Shown here one piece after another: positions 34,260 to 47,100 of a stretch of 64,000 bases of DNA. The stretch's first letter is position 1. Each line of letters opens with the position of its first letter. The position numbers and the translations under genes are program-made. Under the pieces are notes generated by a model. That model ran no database searches and had not been told where the DNA came from. It saw only the letters and a list, made by a program, of their open reading frames with translations. Source of the stretch: Dromiciops gliroides (taxonomy: Eukaryota > Chordata > Mammalia > Microbiotheria > Microbiotheriidae); contig NC_057863.1 in NCBI RefSeq assembly GCF_019393635.1, positions 2,563,501-2,627,500 of the forward strand, read 5' to 3'.

Positions 34260-35092
34260 ATCTGAACTGGTTTCTGCTTGGCATAACCAGGGCCTTGGTT
34301 AAGGGGCCCTGCAGCTGGTAGAAGGGGTCCAGTTTCCCAGCCATGCAGGGCGATTGGCTCCTCAGACCCAGGCAGATGTTGCCTTTGGCCCCCATTCCTC
34401 ATGCTGCCAGCCCCACAGGCAGCATTGCTTGAGTGACCAATGGAGATTGCATTGGTGCTAGTTCTAAGAGTCCCAGGACCCGTGGTCAGCTCCTGATATC
34501 GGTGGGTGTGTCATTGAATGTCTATGAGTCAAGGCAAAGTGAGAGGGCTGGCTAGACCTTTCTCAGTTCTGGGCCCCTTGGGCCTGGCAAAGCCTCGGCT
34601 TCCCTTCCTTCTCGGACTCGAGAAAATGCACAGAATCCCCCAGACACGGGAAACCAAAGGTGAATGGACACAAAAAGAGAATCTTTCCCATCCGAGTTCA
34701 GGAGCGCCCTCCCCACCCAGACTGATCCATAGCCTCACTGGTGGTCAGTCTACGAGCTCAGGATGAGACCTCCCAGCTGAGATGATCCCAAGTCTTTTCT
34801 TACCAGAGCTGGGCCTTCAGTGGGGCAGGGGCACCAGGAGAGGTAGTAAGTTCTTCCTCAGTGCTGTGTTCAAGCAGTGACTGGGGCCCTGTTTGTGGTT
34901 GATGGGCCGACTTCTTGTCCAACTGGGATCGAACAAGCTGTCCTTTTGGGGCACCTCCATCTGGCATTCTGGGCCCCTGGGCTGGGAAGGGTGTTGGAGG
35001 GGACCCTGACCAAACTGCACTTACTTGAGCCTCTCAGGGCCTGTTTCTGCTCCCTCGTGGGTCTCACTTGATGTCACGCTTTTCTCCAACAG

Positions 35093-35150
35093 ACCAAGTT
35101 CTCCTTTTCATTCCACAAAACACAAGAAGACTGATTTCTCCAAAGTGAAG
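35093..35150 (+). CDS. ACADVL-like: VLCAD-like exon a (basic linker after the leader)
   Basis: 58 nt, acceptor CTTTTCTCCAACAG, donor GTGAGT. It enters in phase 2 and ends in phase 0. Encodes [19 protein letters not shown], corresponding to the Lys-rich segment before KSFAVGMFKG in human VLCAD (human exon 3, 66 nt as remembered). It is the most 5' exon I can support. The upstream exon must end with two bases of a codon. Confidence 0.8.
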
Positions 35151-38100
35151 GTGAGTTACCCCTCCACCTCAGCCCGTTGCTATGAAACCAATGAGTCTGT
35201 TTTAAAATCCCATTTCCAGTGTAGATATTGAGTTGGGTCTAAGCTCATTGGGTGAGGTTTGATCCTTTTAAAAGGGAACTCCCAGGATATAAACTCCACC
35301 CACCAATGCAGAGCCACAGCCACTCTGCAAGGGACCCTGAGAGCTGGTAACTTGCCCAGGGTCACCCAGTGGGGGGGGGGGCTGGGTATCACCCAGACTG
35401 GGGATCAGAGGGAGCTCAGGTCTTCCCAACCCCGAGGCTGGTCCTCTAGCTGTGGGAGTGTCCAGGTATGACCACAGGAGCAGAGGTGGAAGGAAGATGG
35501 AGGGCCAGCCAGGGGCTAAGCGCTGAGAAAGAAGGAAGGATGGCCCTGGGGTATGGCGCACAGCCTCTGGGTGAGGGGCTGGCAGAGGAGCTCTAACAAG
35601 GAGCTGGGGGGGTGGGGGGAGGAGCCTGCCAGCCACGCCCCCTTCTGGCTGGTGGCCATCCAAGGGGACCTGACAGAAAGATGGCCCTGCCTTGAAGCAC
35701 CCCGAGGCCAGGCTTGGAAGTGCCGGGGGTGGGAAGCCCAGCCGCCCTGGGATCCGTTGCTTGTAAAAGCAGGACAGAGAGTGCCACAGAGAGTGTCCAT
35801 CTCGGGATGAGTCAGTGTGACCCCCATGGGGCCGCTCCTGGCAGGCCGCTCAGGGCAAGCTTTACAATGTCCCCGCTTCTTGTCTCCTCCCCTCCCTCCA
35901 CCTCGTCTCCCCCCCTCAGGAATCGCCGTCCTTCATTGCGAACATTTTCAAGGGAAAAGTTGTCGTGGACAATGTGTTCCCCTTTCCTGCAGGTAGGAAT
36001 CAGAGCCGAGTGGTCCCTGCGGCCTAAGTGGCCCCCATGGCAGGACCTCAGAGGCCAGCGTGGGCTCTGACGGCCTCTCTGCTCTCCCCTAGTTCTCAGT
36101 GAGGAGCAGACCTCGTTCTTGAAGAAGCTGTATGAGCCGTGCAACCGCCTCTTGGAGGTGGGTGCTGACTGTACCTGCGGATGGCCCAAACCTCCAGGCT
36201 CTGTGGTCCCCAAGGAGGGAGCTTTAGGTCAATTGTAAAAACAGGGATTTAGAGGGAGAAGTTACTGCTCAGCTTGGGCAGAGGGAGTGGGGGGCTTCCA
36301 ATCTGATAGGACAGATGTAAGGGGGGACTGGGGACTGCCCAGGGCAGAGCCCCAGTGTCTCATCAAGGGACCCATATTACAGATGAGGAAAACTGAGGCC
36401 GAGCAGAATCACAACCACACTGATGAGACAATAAAGCAAGAGGCATTGCTCTATCTTTGAAATTAAGTCACTTACAAATAGTTGGGCCAGCCTCTCCGAA
36501 TGCTGGGAAGGCTGAGCCAGTGGGGTCTGGGTGCGGGCAAGGCAAGGTCAGGAGAAGACTGTTCCCCACGACTGTGGGACCCCATCACGGCTCTGGGCGG
36601 TCCTATTCACCCCAGACGAGGTTCAGTGGAGTGAAGGACTCCCAGGAGTCTGACTCTTCCCAGGCCACAGAGTCTATGGAGTGTCTCATTCTCACTGACT
36701 AAAATTTTATCTCTGAAGGAGGTTAATGACCCGACTTGGAATGATGACAATGAAGAAATCCAGTCAAAAACCCTAAAAAAGCTCAAGAAGCTGAACATTT
36801 TTGGGTTACAGGTGCCCGAAAAACTAGGAGGCCTTGGGCTGACAAACACCCAGGTGAGGAGGGAGGGAGGGAAGGGCGGGGCCAGCAGGGGGAGGGGGGC
36901 CAGGGCCTGACAGACACCCAGGCGAGGAGGGAGGGAAGGGTCAGTTAAGAAGGGGGGGCGCAGAAGCCAGCCATTTCCAGTTTGGAGGCTGGGCCTTCCA
37001 AAGCTTGGGGGCAGGGAATGGAGGCCCCAAGCTAGGGCCTCCTCTGGGCCTCGAGCCCAGGCTCGGAGGACCCACTGACCTAGAAGGCGGCTGTCCAGCT
37101 AGCTGAGCCCCCTGAGCTAAGGGTCCGCGTGAGCTTGCAGACGCTCCAGGGCCATCTGGCCCAATGCCCCCATTTCTAGATGAGGAAACTGAGACCTGAA
37201 GAGAGAAAGGGCTTCCTCAGGAGTTACCCCCAAACCAAGCTGAAGCTCCCACTTGGTCCTCAGTCCTCCATCCAGCTGCACCCCGATCTGGGCCCTCCTC
37301 CGGCCATTCCCCTCCCCACCTTCCTGGGAGGCCCAGGGGTCCCCCAGGCCATGTGCCCATCTGTTGCCCGGTGACCTCCCCGCCCCTGTCCCTGTCCCGC
37401 AGTACGCTCGCATGGTGGAGACCCTAGGCTTGCATGACCTGGCAGTTTGCGTCACTCTCGGGGCCCATCAGTCTAGTGGTCTTAAGGGGATCCTGCTGTT
37501 TGGAGATGAGCACCAGAAAGAGAAATACCTGCCTGACCTGGCCTCTGGTAAGGAGCTTGTCCTTTTCTCTTCTAGCCCTGTCCAGGCACCCCTCCTCCGC
37601 TGGAGCTCAGAGGGCCTCTGCCTGGCATTCAAGGCCCTTCCTCAGCCTGGCATTCAAGGCTCCTCCTCAGCCTGGCATTCAAGGCCCTTCCCCCACACTC
37701 TGGCCCCAATCTACATTTCTTTGCTTCTGTTGATTGCCAGCAGCCCCATGTCCTCCAAATGTGCCTGCCTCCTTCCCAGTTGTTCCCCTTCACCTGTGTC
37801 TACCTTTCCATCTGGGACAGCCATCCCCCTCCTTCCTGAATGGCTTGATCCCATCCACATTTCTTCCAGGAAGCCCCCTTGACCAGCCCAGCCACCAGAA
37901 AGCCGGCCCCTAGGCCTCCAAATGTTTCATATTTTCTATAACTCTTCATGTACCTAGAGTGTAGGCTTCCTGAGGGCAGGGGCTGCATGTACCCCCCAGG
38001 GCACCTCACATGGTTCTACGCACACAGGGTTAGGGTTAGTCAGTGAAACCTCTGTGAGTGAATGTGTGAATGCAAAAGCACATCTGGCTGGGGAGGGGGC

Positions 38101-41100
38101 AAGAATAAATGAGTGAGTGGATGGATGGGTGAGTGGAACTCAGGGTCCCTGTAGGAATCCAGCCCCACTAAATATGCAAGTCCAAGAAGAATGGACACCA
38201 GGAGAAAGGTGTCGGTGAAGGCGCCACCCACCTAAGTGGCCCGGCCTTGGCCCAGCTCTTTCATTCACTTGGAAGAGTTTCCCTGTTTCATACTTAGCCC
38301 CTGGAAAAGGACGGACTCTCCCTGTTTGGCCTTGAACAGGCCAGCCCCAAACTCCCAGGACGCACCAAGGGCCTAAGGCCTTGGGAGCCCACTGGCCCAG
38401 GTGTCCCTGGGATTCTTCCTAATTGGGACTGAAAAAAAGGAGCCCCCAGCACTTGCAGGCCACACACTTGTCCTACAAGACCGGAAGCCAAGGGAGTTGG
38501 GGGGCAGACAGGAGACCCCCTTGGACCCATAGCAGCCCCTGCCCCGCCACTGTGGGCCAGCTCCTCTGTGCCTTCACGGGCAGTGACTGATCTCTCGGAT
38601 CCATGTGTTGAAAGGAAACTATGTGGCCGCCTTCTGCCTGACGGAGCCAACCAGTGGCTCTGATGCAGCCTCTATCAAGACCACTGCCGTGGCCAGCGAG
38701 TGTGGGAAATTCTATACCCTGAATGGTCGAAAAATTTGGATTAGGTGAGGCCCTTTCAGAGGGGGGTTTTGGGCTGTGGGGGGCTGCCTGGCAGGTCATC
38801 AGGGCTCTGCTCAGGTGCCTTCCTTCCAAGCCTAAGAAGATCCCAGGGTCTAGAGCGGGCACAGAGGGGAGGGACTAGACTGGGACAGAGCTCCAGAGAA
38901 GCCAAGGGCCCCAGAGACAACGAGTCCACAACCCTCAGTCTGTGGGGAGGAGGCAAACCCGGAGGGGGAAGGGGCTCACCCAAACTCACACAACCAGGAA
39001 GCGTCAAAGGTAGAACCTGACCTCTCTGCTATCCCCGTTCCTGTCCTATTCTGAAACCTGGCACAGTGGGTAGTGCGCTGGGCTTGGAGTTAGGAAGATC
39101 TGAGTTCAAATTTAGCCTCAAATACCTCCTAGCTGCATGTTCCTGGGCCAATCACTTAATCCATTTGCCTCAATTTACTCTTCTGTAAAATGGGGTAATA
39201 GCCCCTACCTTTGCAGAATTTTGAGGATACTGTTTGTAAAGTGATTAGTGTAGTGTCTAGCATGTGGTAAGCACTTAATAAATGCTTATTCCTACACACA
39301 CACACTCTCTCTCTCTCTCTCTCTCAGACTTCCAGGGACCTTGTGTTTCCTCAAGCCCCTTACAACAGTACAATGCCTTTCCTCAGGCTCATTCCCCTCC
39401 TCCAGAATTGCTTATCTCCCTTTCCTCCTTCAGACCCCCTCACCAAAGCACCCATCCTTCTGGTACACATGATCATAGAAGGTCCAAAATGGACCAAGGC
39501 CCAGTGATTCCTCCTAGAAGCATTTGCATTTGGAGAAGGGGGCACTAGCTGGCTCCCATGGAGGGGTTTCAGACAGTGCAAATTGACCTCAGAGGATCAC
39601 AAAAGGGCCCCTAGAAGAGAAGGCACCAAAGCTGAAGTCCATTTCAGAGCTGGCTCCCCCATGGCCCCTTCCAGCCTCCACCTCCCCTAAACCACCCTTT
39701 CATCTGTGACTCCACCCCAGAGCCCACGACTTCCATGAAAGGTGCAGGTTCAGCCTTCATGGAACCACTAAGTCAGCAGCAGCTGGGAATTGTCTCTTTT
39801 TTGCCAGCCTGGCCCCTGGCTCCTTTACCATGAGACCAGCCCCTCCTGTGCACACCTTGGCAGGGCCAGGTGGGGCAAGAAGAACCCTCACAGAGCATGG
39901 GGAGAAGTAACTCCTTGGGGTGGAGCCTCTTTGAATGGCTGGGAAAGCACTAAACTGGATCCACGGTGTGGATCTAAAGCGTGGCACAGATCGTACTCTG
40001 GGTTCTTTAGACAATGACCTGAGATTGGTTCTCATGAGGAAAGAGGAGGGAAAGGAGGAGAATGGGGGGGGGGAGGAGGAGAGCGAAGAGGAGGAAGAGG
40101 AGGGAAGGCTAACAACAATGGTATTCTTGCATCCAAGCAATGGCGGGATAGCGGACATCTTTACAGTATTTGCCAAGACACAAGTGAAAGATGTGACCAC
40201 AGGAGAAGTACAAGGAAAAATCTCTGCCTTCATTGTGGAAAAAGCATTTGAAGGGGTGACCAGGTAGGGTCATTCTGAGTCTCCCATTATTGGCCTTCCC
40301 ATAGAGGCTGCAGTCTGCCCAGTCGGGCTTGGACCCATTTCACAGATGTGTGCACTAGCAAAACAGGGCAGTTATATTTGGGGGACAGAATGGAAGTTCA
40401 TGAGGTAATGCCCTGCTTTTCTCTTTTCCATCAGTGTTGAAGAGATGCAGGTCTTCGGGCCATTGCATAGATAGAAAAACACTTTATTCTCCCTGAAATT
40501 ACAATATGACATCAGGATTGACAGTTACACCCACTTTCCTCAAAGGTCCCTCAAAATCCAACCCCACATCCCTGTCTTCTCTGGAGGAGAGGCTCACATA
40601 CACTGTAGAACAGAAATGCTGAGTACACTCTGTGGGGAGTGGAACAATCGCTTCATTTATAATTATGGGGACAAAATGAGCTGAGTGCTAATGGCTCAGC
40701 ACCTAGCTCAGATTCCAAGGCTCTTGTAAGCTCTGGGTAAAAATTCCTGGGTCACTTAAACCTAAGACTTTCCTGGAGCAGCAAGCCTTGGCATCAAAGC
40801 CTTGTGTCTAACCCATATGCTGGAATGAGCCTGGAAAATTAGAGGAATCACTGGGTGGGTGTAGACCATGCAATTGGATCGTTTGGTCATTGAAAGAACT
40901 CAACCGCTCAGGCTTGAAATTAGGGGCTATCTATCCTCATTCAGATAGCTAAACAAAATGCCATCTCCCATTTTGTGCCACATGGACACAATGACTGGAG
41001 AGGGCCAGAAAGGTGAATTGTGGATGAACGAAGACCAAGGTCTTGTGGGGAAGCAGTGACTGAGCGTGGTGGGTCCAAAGCAGATGTAGGGGAAGAAGAA

Positions 41101-44100
41101 GGGAAAGAGGGTGTTAGCTTGGGGAGAATGTGTGCTTGTTTTTCCTCAGTGGTCCCCCAGAGAAAAAAATGGGCATCCGAGCCTCCAACACTGCAGAGGT
41201 GCACTTCGAGAACGTGAAAGTACCTGTTCAAAATGTACTGGGGGGCTTTGGGAACGGCTTCAAGATCGCCATGAACATCATCAACAATGGCCGTTTTGGG
41301 ATGGTCTCTGCCCTGGCGGGCACCATGCGTGCAGTGATCAGCAAAGCGGTGAGCTAGCGGGCCCATTGGTATCTAAGTTCCCAGCAGGTCAGGCCCTCCA
41401 GGAGGGAGGAGAAGTGCACCTCTACTGCAGGAATCTGGACACTTAGCATGACTTGGGGGGCATGGGAGCTATAGCTGGAAGGGACCTGGGATGCGTGAGC
41501 TCAGCCCTTTACTTTGGAGAGGAGAAATGGAGGCTCCAAGATGGAGCTGAAAGTGGAACTTTGATCCTGGGTCCTTCCCTTGGGTCAGTTCTGACACCAA
41601 AGTCAATGGGCGTGAAGTTGGATCCCCAAGTCATCTGGAGGTGGGGTGGCTGCAGAATGTTCGCTCCCTGTTGTTTGGCACTGCCTGACCCAGAGCATAC
41701 AAACAGCTCATGGGAGCATTCAAATCTAGGAAAAGGGAAGTGAGGGACATGAGTGCATATCATTGAAGGAACCACTGAAGGAAGGGGGGGCATTTGGCCC
41801 AGAGAAGAGAAGACTTGGGGCACACCAGCTGTGCCCATGTGTCTAAGGAGCTGCTGCACAGAAGAGACACTCACCTTTTCCTGCTTGGCCTCTGAGGACC
41901 AGGAGCCATGTTGGAAAGCTGCAAAGGGGAGGATTGAGGGGGAATGTGGGGGGAAATTCCTTTCCATGAGAACTGTCCCAGCATGTGATGGGAGGCCTGA
42001 AGAAGTGGTGAGCTCCCCCCCTCCAGCCCCGCACTGAGGTCCTTGGGGGAGGCTCTTGTCAGGTTTATTAGAGATGGGGTTCCTTTTCCATTAGGCACTG
42101 CATAGGGGCCACCTTCCAGCTGGAACATTGTGATTCTGTGAGACACTGGGGAGGGAGGGAGTCAGACTGTCTCTGCTGCATCCTGCCTTGTAACATGCTC
42201 CTTCACTCCCATGGGTCTCTGTTTCTCATCTGAGGGGACTGGCCTTTATGCCTCTAAGACCCCTTCTGGCTCGAAGTCACAGGTGAAGTTCAGAGCAGAT
42301 CAGTGGTCCGCTCCATTGCTGGACAAGTATCTGCCGCTTGTGCTTGCAGGCATACAGCTGGAAAGCACTCTTTGCCCCCTCCTTCCACCCCTCAGAGCCT
42401 CTGTTTTACCCTTCCTCAAGCCAACAAACCCCATTTGGTACATGGAGGCGAGGGGCAGCCTCAGACGCTGGGCACCCTCTTTGTCTCTTGGGGTCAGTGA
42501 CAGCTTGGGCTCAGTCGTACACTGGGCTCTGTAGCCAGCACCAGGAACCTTCAGGTGCTAGCCTTCACTAGCCCTCACTGCTGCTCCCTAAGTCTTGGCT
42601 TCCGCTCCTGCAAAGTGGGGGTGTTGTGTCTGGCAGCAGAAATGGGACTCTAAGGGCAGCTAGGTGGCACAGTGGATAAAGCACCAGCCCTGGATTCAGG
42701 AGGACCTGAGTTCCAATCTGATCTCAGACACTTGACACTTACTATCTGTGTGACCCTGGGCAAGTCACTTAACCCTCAGTGCCCTGAAAAAAAAAATGGG
42801 ACTCTATCATTGAGACCAAGTAAGCAAGGCTGTTCAGGGCTGGCCTCGGGTTGGCAGGACCATGGACAGGGAAGGATGGTAGGTGGGGAGTGTTGCTTGA
42901 AGTCTACAGTGGTTCAGAATTGGATCCTTGGGTTGACTTTCTCAACCACTCTAGTGCCTGGTCTAAACCTTACAACAACTCTGGGGGAGGGAAGGAGGGC
43001 AGATTTCATCCCCCTTTGACATAAGAGTAACCTGTCGCCCAGAGAAGGAAAGATTTGTCCAAGGTGGTGCAGCTAGCTGATAACAGTGCTGGGACCAGAA
43101 GCCAGATTTCCTGATTCTTGGGGGTGCTGGAGGTTGTTCTGAGAAAGAATGAAAAAGAGTTCAAAAAGAGTCATTTATTCAGTCAAAGAGACATTTATTG
43201 TAACCCACTATAGCAGCCAGTTGGTGCTGCAGTAGATAATATGGGCCTGGAGTCAGGAGGACTCATCTTCCTAAGTTCAAATTTGGCCTCAGATACTTCC
43301 TAGCTGTGTGACCCTGAAGAAATCCCTTAATCCTGTTTGCCTCAGTTTCCTACTCTGTAAAATGAGCTGGAGAAGGAAATGGCAAACCATTCCACTGTCT
43401 CTGCCAAGAAAACCCCAAATGGGATCACGAAGAGTCAGATATGACTGAAAGTGACTAAACAACAACTATGGGCAAGGTGCTAAGATTGAGCAATGGCACA
43501 CATGCCACTTCAGAGAAAGAGGCTGCTCAGGGTGTGGTCCTACTGAGCAATTGCTCAGGCTCATTCATTCTTTGAGTGGGAGGTGCACTGTGTCAACAGC
43601 CAGGACACCTGGGCTCCTGGTTCTGGTAGAGCCACTTGCCAGCTGGGTGACCCAGAGCATGTCCTCCATAAAGGGGGGAATGATAATACTTGATTTCCCT
43701 TAACCCCAAAGTGTCCCCCTAAGTCCTAGGAACTGTGCCCAGGAGTCAGTAGTCCTAGGTCCACATTGGCCAGAGAGGCTCTCCCTCCTGGTAATGGCCT
43801 GAAATTAATGAGAGCCACCTGGAATGCTCAGGGAGCTAGCTGCCCCTGTGAAAGGCTCCTCACTTTATGGCTTCTCTCTCTCTCTTCGGATGCCAGGCTG
43901 ATCATGCTGCAAACCGGAAACAGTTTGGGAGCCAAATCTGCAACTATGGGATCATCCAGGAGAAGCTGGCCCACATGGCCATGTATCACTACGTCACCGA
44001 GGTAAGCATCTACTCAGCCACAAAAGACAGGAGGTGGGTAAAAAGGTGTGGTTTTTCACACCAAGAGGTGTTTTTTTAAAGAATGTGTCCCCCAGGATGT

Positions 44101-47100
44101 TGACTGACTGACTGACCAACTGATTGACTGATGGCTGACGACTGACCGACTGTCTGACTGATGACTGAATAAATGAATGAATGAGAAAGGATTTATTAAA
44201 CACTTACTGTGTGCCAAGTGCTGGGGATATAAATACCATCTAGATTTATAAAATAAGTCCTTGTTAAACTGATTGTTATGACAGAACATCTATAAACTCA
44301 CTCAGGAGGTGGTATCATGTTGTTTTAAATAATAAACATGTTTATTTAAAGTTTTGACTTCCACATTCTATCCCTCCCCTCTCCCCTCCCTGAGGTGGTA
44401 ATCAGATGTGGGTTATCCCTGTGCAGTGATGACCAGATTAGTCATTTTGTACAAGAAAACTTGAATAAATGGAAAAAAAGAAAGAAAGTGACAAAGAGCC
44501 TGCTTCAGTCTGTGTGCCATCAATATCAGCTCTTTCTCTGGAGGTGGAGAGTCTGCTTCACCAATAGTCCTTTGGGACTGTCTTGGATCATTGTATTGAT
44601 GAGAATAGTTCAGTCATTCAGTTCTTCTTCTTCTTTTTTTTTTTTGGTGAGGCAATTGGGGTTAAGTGACGTGCCTAGGGTCACACAGCTAGTAAGTGTC
44701 AAGTGTCTGAGACCAGATTTGAACTCAGGTTGTCCTGACTCCAAGGCCAGTGCTCTATCCACTGCACCACCTAGCTGCCCCTCAGTCATTCACTTCTGCA
44801 TCAGATAATATTGCTGTCTTTGTGCACAATGTTCTCTTGGTTCTGCTCACTTCACTCTACATCAGTTCATACAAGTCTTTCCAGGCCTTTCTGAAGTCCT
44901 TCTGCTTGTCATTTTTTATAGCACAATAATATTCCATCACCATCATATACCACAGCTTGTTTAGCCATTCCCCTATGATGGGTATTCCTCTGATTTCCAG
45001 TTCTCAGCCACCACACAAAGAGCTGCTATAAGTATTTGTGTACAAATAGGTCCTGTCCCCTTTTGGGGATGTCTTTGGGATACAGACCTAGCAGTGGTAT
45101 TGCTGGACCAAAGGGTAGCCACAGTTCTATAGCCCTTTGGGCACTGTTCCAAAGTGCTCTTCAGAATGGCTGGATCTGTAGAACCTGTTTTAAAGAGGTG
45201 GTTCCTGACCTCCCAGGACAGGAAGCAGCCATCCCAGAGAATGAGCCCAGCTCCCCCCAGAACAGAACACGACCTGTAAACCTGGCTTCCTCCTTTGGAG
45301 GGGGGCTAAACAGATAGATTGAGGTCATATGGTAGCCAGAGCTCTCCTAGATTTTTTTCAAAGCAAGCTACATTTCCCATGCTGCTTTGGGGGATAAGAT
45401 GGAGCTATGTGGGCCAGATGACCCTATGGATTACTAAAAGGTAATCATTGATGACTTAATATCAACTTAGAAATAGGTCTACAGTAGAGTACCTGAGGTC
45501 TCTGTGGTGTTGAATGTTTTTATCAATGACTTGGACATAGGCAAAAAGAATGTTTAGACTCACAGATAACACAAAATTTAGAGAGCAGTTAACAGTTTGG
45601 ATTAAACATTTGGGTTAATGGGCCAGATGCAAAGAGATTAAACTTAATAGGGAACAATGTAAAGTTTTATACTTGGGCTCAAGGAATTCACCTCTAGAGA
45701 CAAGATTGTGCAGGTATGTATGGCTGAACGGCAGTTCAACTGAAGAAGATCTGGGCGTCTGAATGAACTGCCAGCTCAGGATGAGTCAGTAGGTCCATAT
45801 GGCAGGGACTGAGCTGCTCAGACCATGGAGACAACCATCCCACTGTCCTCAGCCCTTGAGAGACAGACCTCATCAGGACAACTGTGGTCAGTTCTAGGCA
45901 CCACAGTTTAAGGAGGATACTACTGATAAGCTGAGAATGCCCAGAGGAGGCAGCCAGGATGCGGAAGGGCCTGAAGTTCAGGCCATGTGGCATGAAGTGA
46001 AAGAACTGGGACTGAAGACCAACTGAAGAAGAGAAGACTCCAGGGGCAGGGTGGCCCTATCTGAAGGGCGGCCTTCGGGAACAGGTTGGCCTCAGTGGCC
46101 CCTGAGGCCACCTCCAGCTCCATGGTTCTGTGATCTTGTCACTGGTTTCCCATAACCCCCAGCAGCACAATCTGGCAATGACGTGCACATCAGGAAACAG
46201 GGAGCCACTGCAAGCCTAGGTGTCAAACAGGGATGGCAGCCCCTGAGATGCTACTGAGATGCCTGGAAGCCAGGGCTCTGCCCTGCTTCTTCTGCCTGGC
46301 CTAAGGATACAGCGTATCCCAGAATCTCAGGGCTTCAAGCCACTAGGGTGTGGCTACATTAAATATGAGTAACAAAATGCTAGAAAGATGCAGGGTAGAA
46401 ACACAATGGCACAGAAGCCTCCCTCTGTGTGCGCCTTTGCTTTCTCTCTCTTACATTCTTTTTTCTTTGTGTACATGCTCTAGGCCCTCTGTGACCTTCT
46501 CGGGCACTTGGGGATCCTTGTGCCCAGACTCTTGGGAACACCTTCCTCTGGCTCCACCTTCCCCTCTGCTTCCCCGTATTTACTTTTGTGTCTGTTACTC
46601 TTTCTGTCTCCATTTTCCATCTCTCTTCTTCATCCACAACTACCTCTCTCATTCTCTCTCCTTCTTCCCCTCTTCATTTCTCTCTTGAATTCTCTGTCCT
46701 CTCCTCTTCTTTCTCTTTCTCCCCACCCTTTCCCTCTCCCCATTCTCTGTCTTTTCCTTATCTCCCTCTCCCCCATCTCTTATCTGTCTCTGTCTCTTTC
46801 TCTTTCCCCCACCTTCCTTAATTGATTTTAAGTTGAAAATTTTTTTCTCTGCAATTTAATGTCACTAAACCTTTTTGTAAGTTCCTCAAGTCTTGTTCTA
46901 GAACTTTCCATGAGTGTCATATTTTGTGTAGAGAAATGAAGCCTGGGTGGGGGCAGCATGAGACAGCCAGTCTCTGCTACCTGTAGGACTGTCCTGTGGG
47001 GGAGGGTCAGTCTTGTCTTGCTTGGCCTTTACCTCCTGCCAGCCGACCCCTGGGCAACCCTCAGAGCCAATGTGCTCTTCTCTTGCAGTCAATGGCATAC

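Larger units (their letters stand above)
41349..43896. other. Intron between VLCAD-like exons h and i
   Basis: Holds one short SINE and one long SINE; the rest is unrecognised. Confidence 0.75.

Noticed and set aside
34518..34664. Candidate leader exon for the VLCAD-like gene (MSMSQGKVRGLARP..., donor near 34664)
   Set aside because: Arg/Leu-rich as for a mitochondrial leader, but the donor ACCAAAG|GTGAAT leaves phase 1 while exon a needs phase 2, and there is no CpG or promoter signal.
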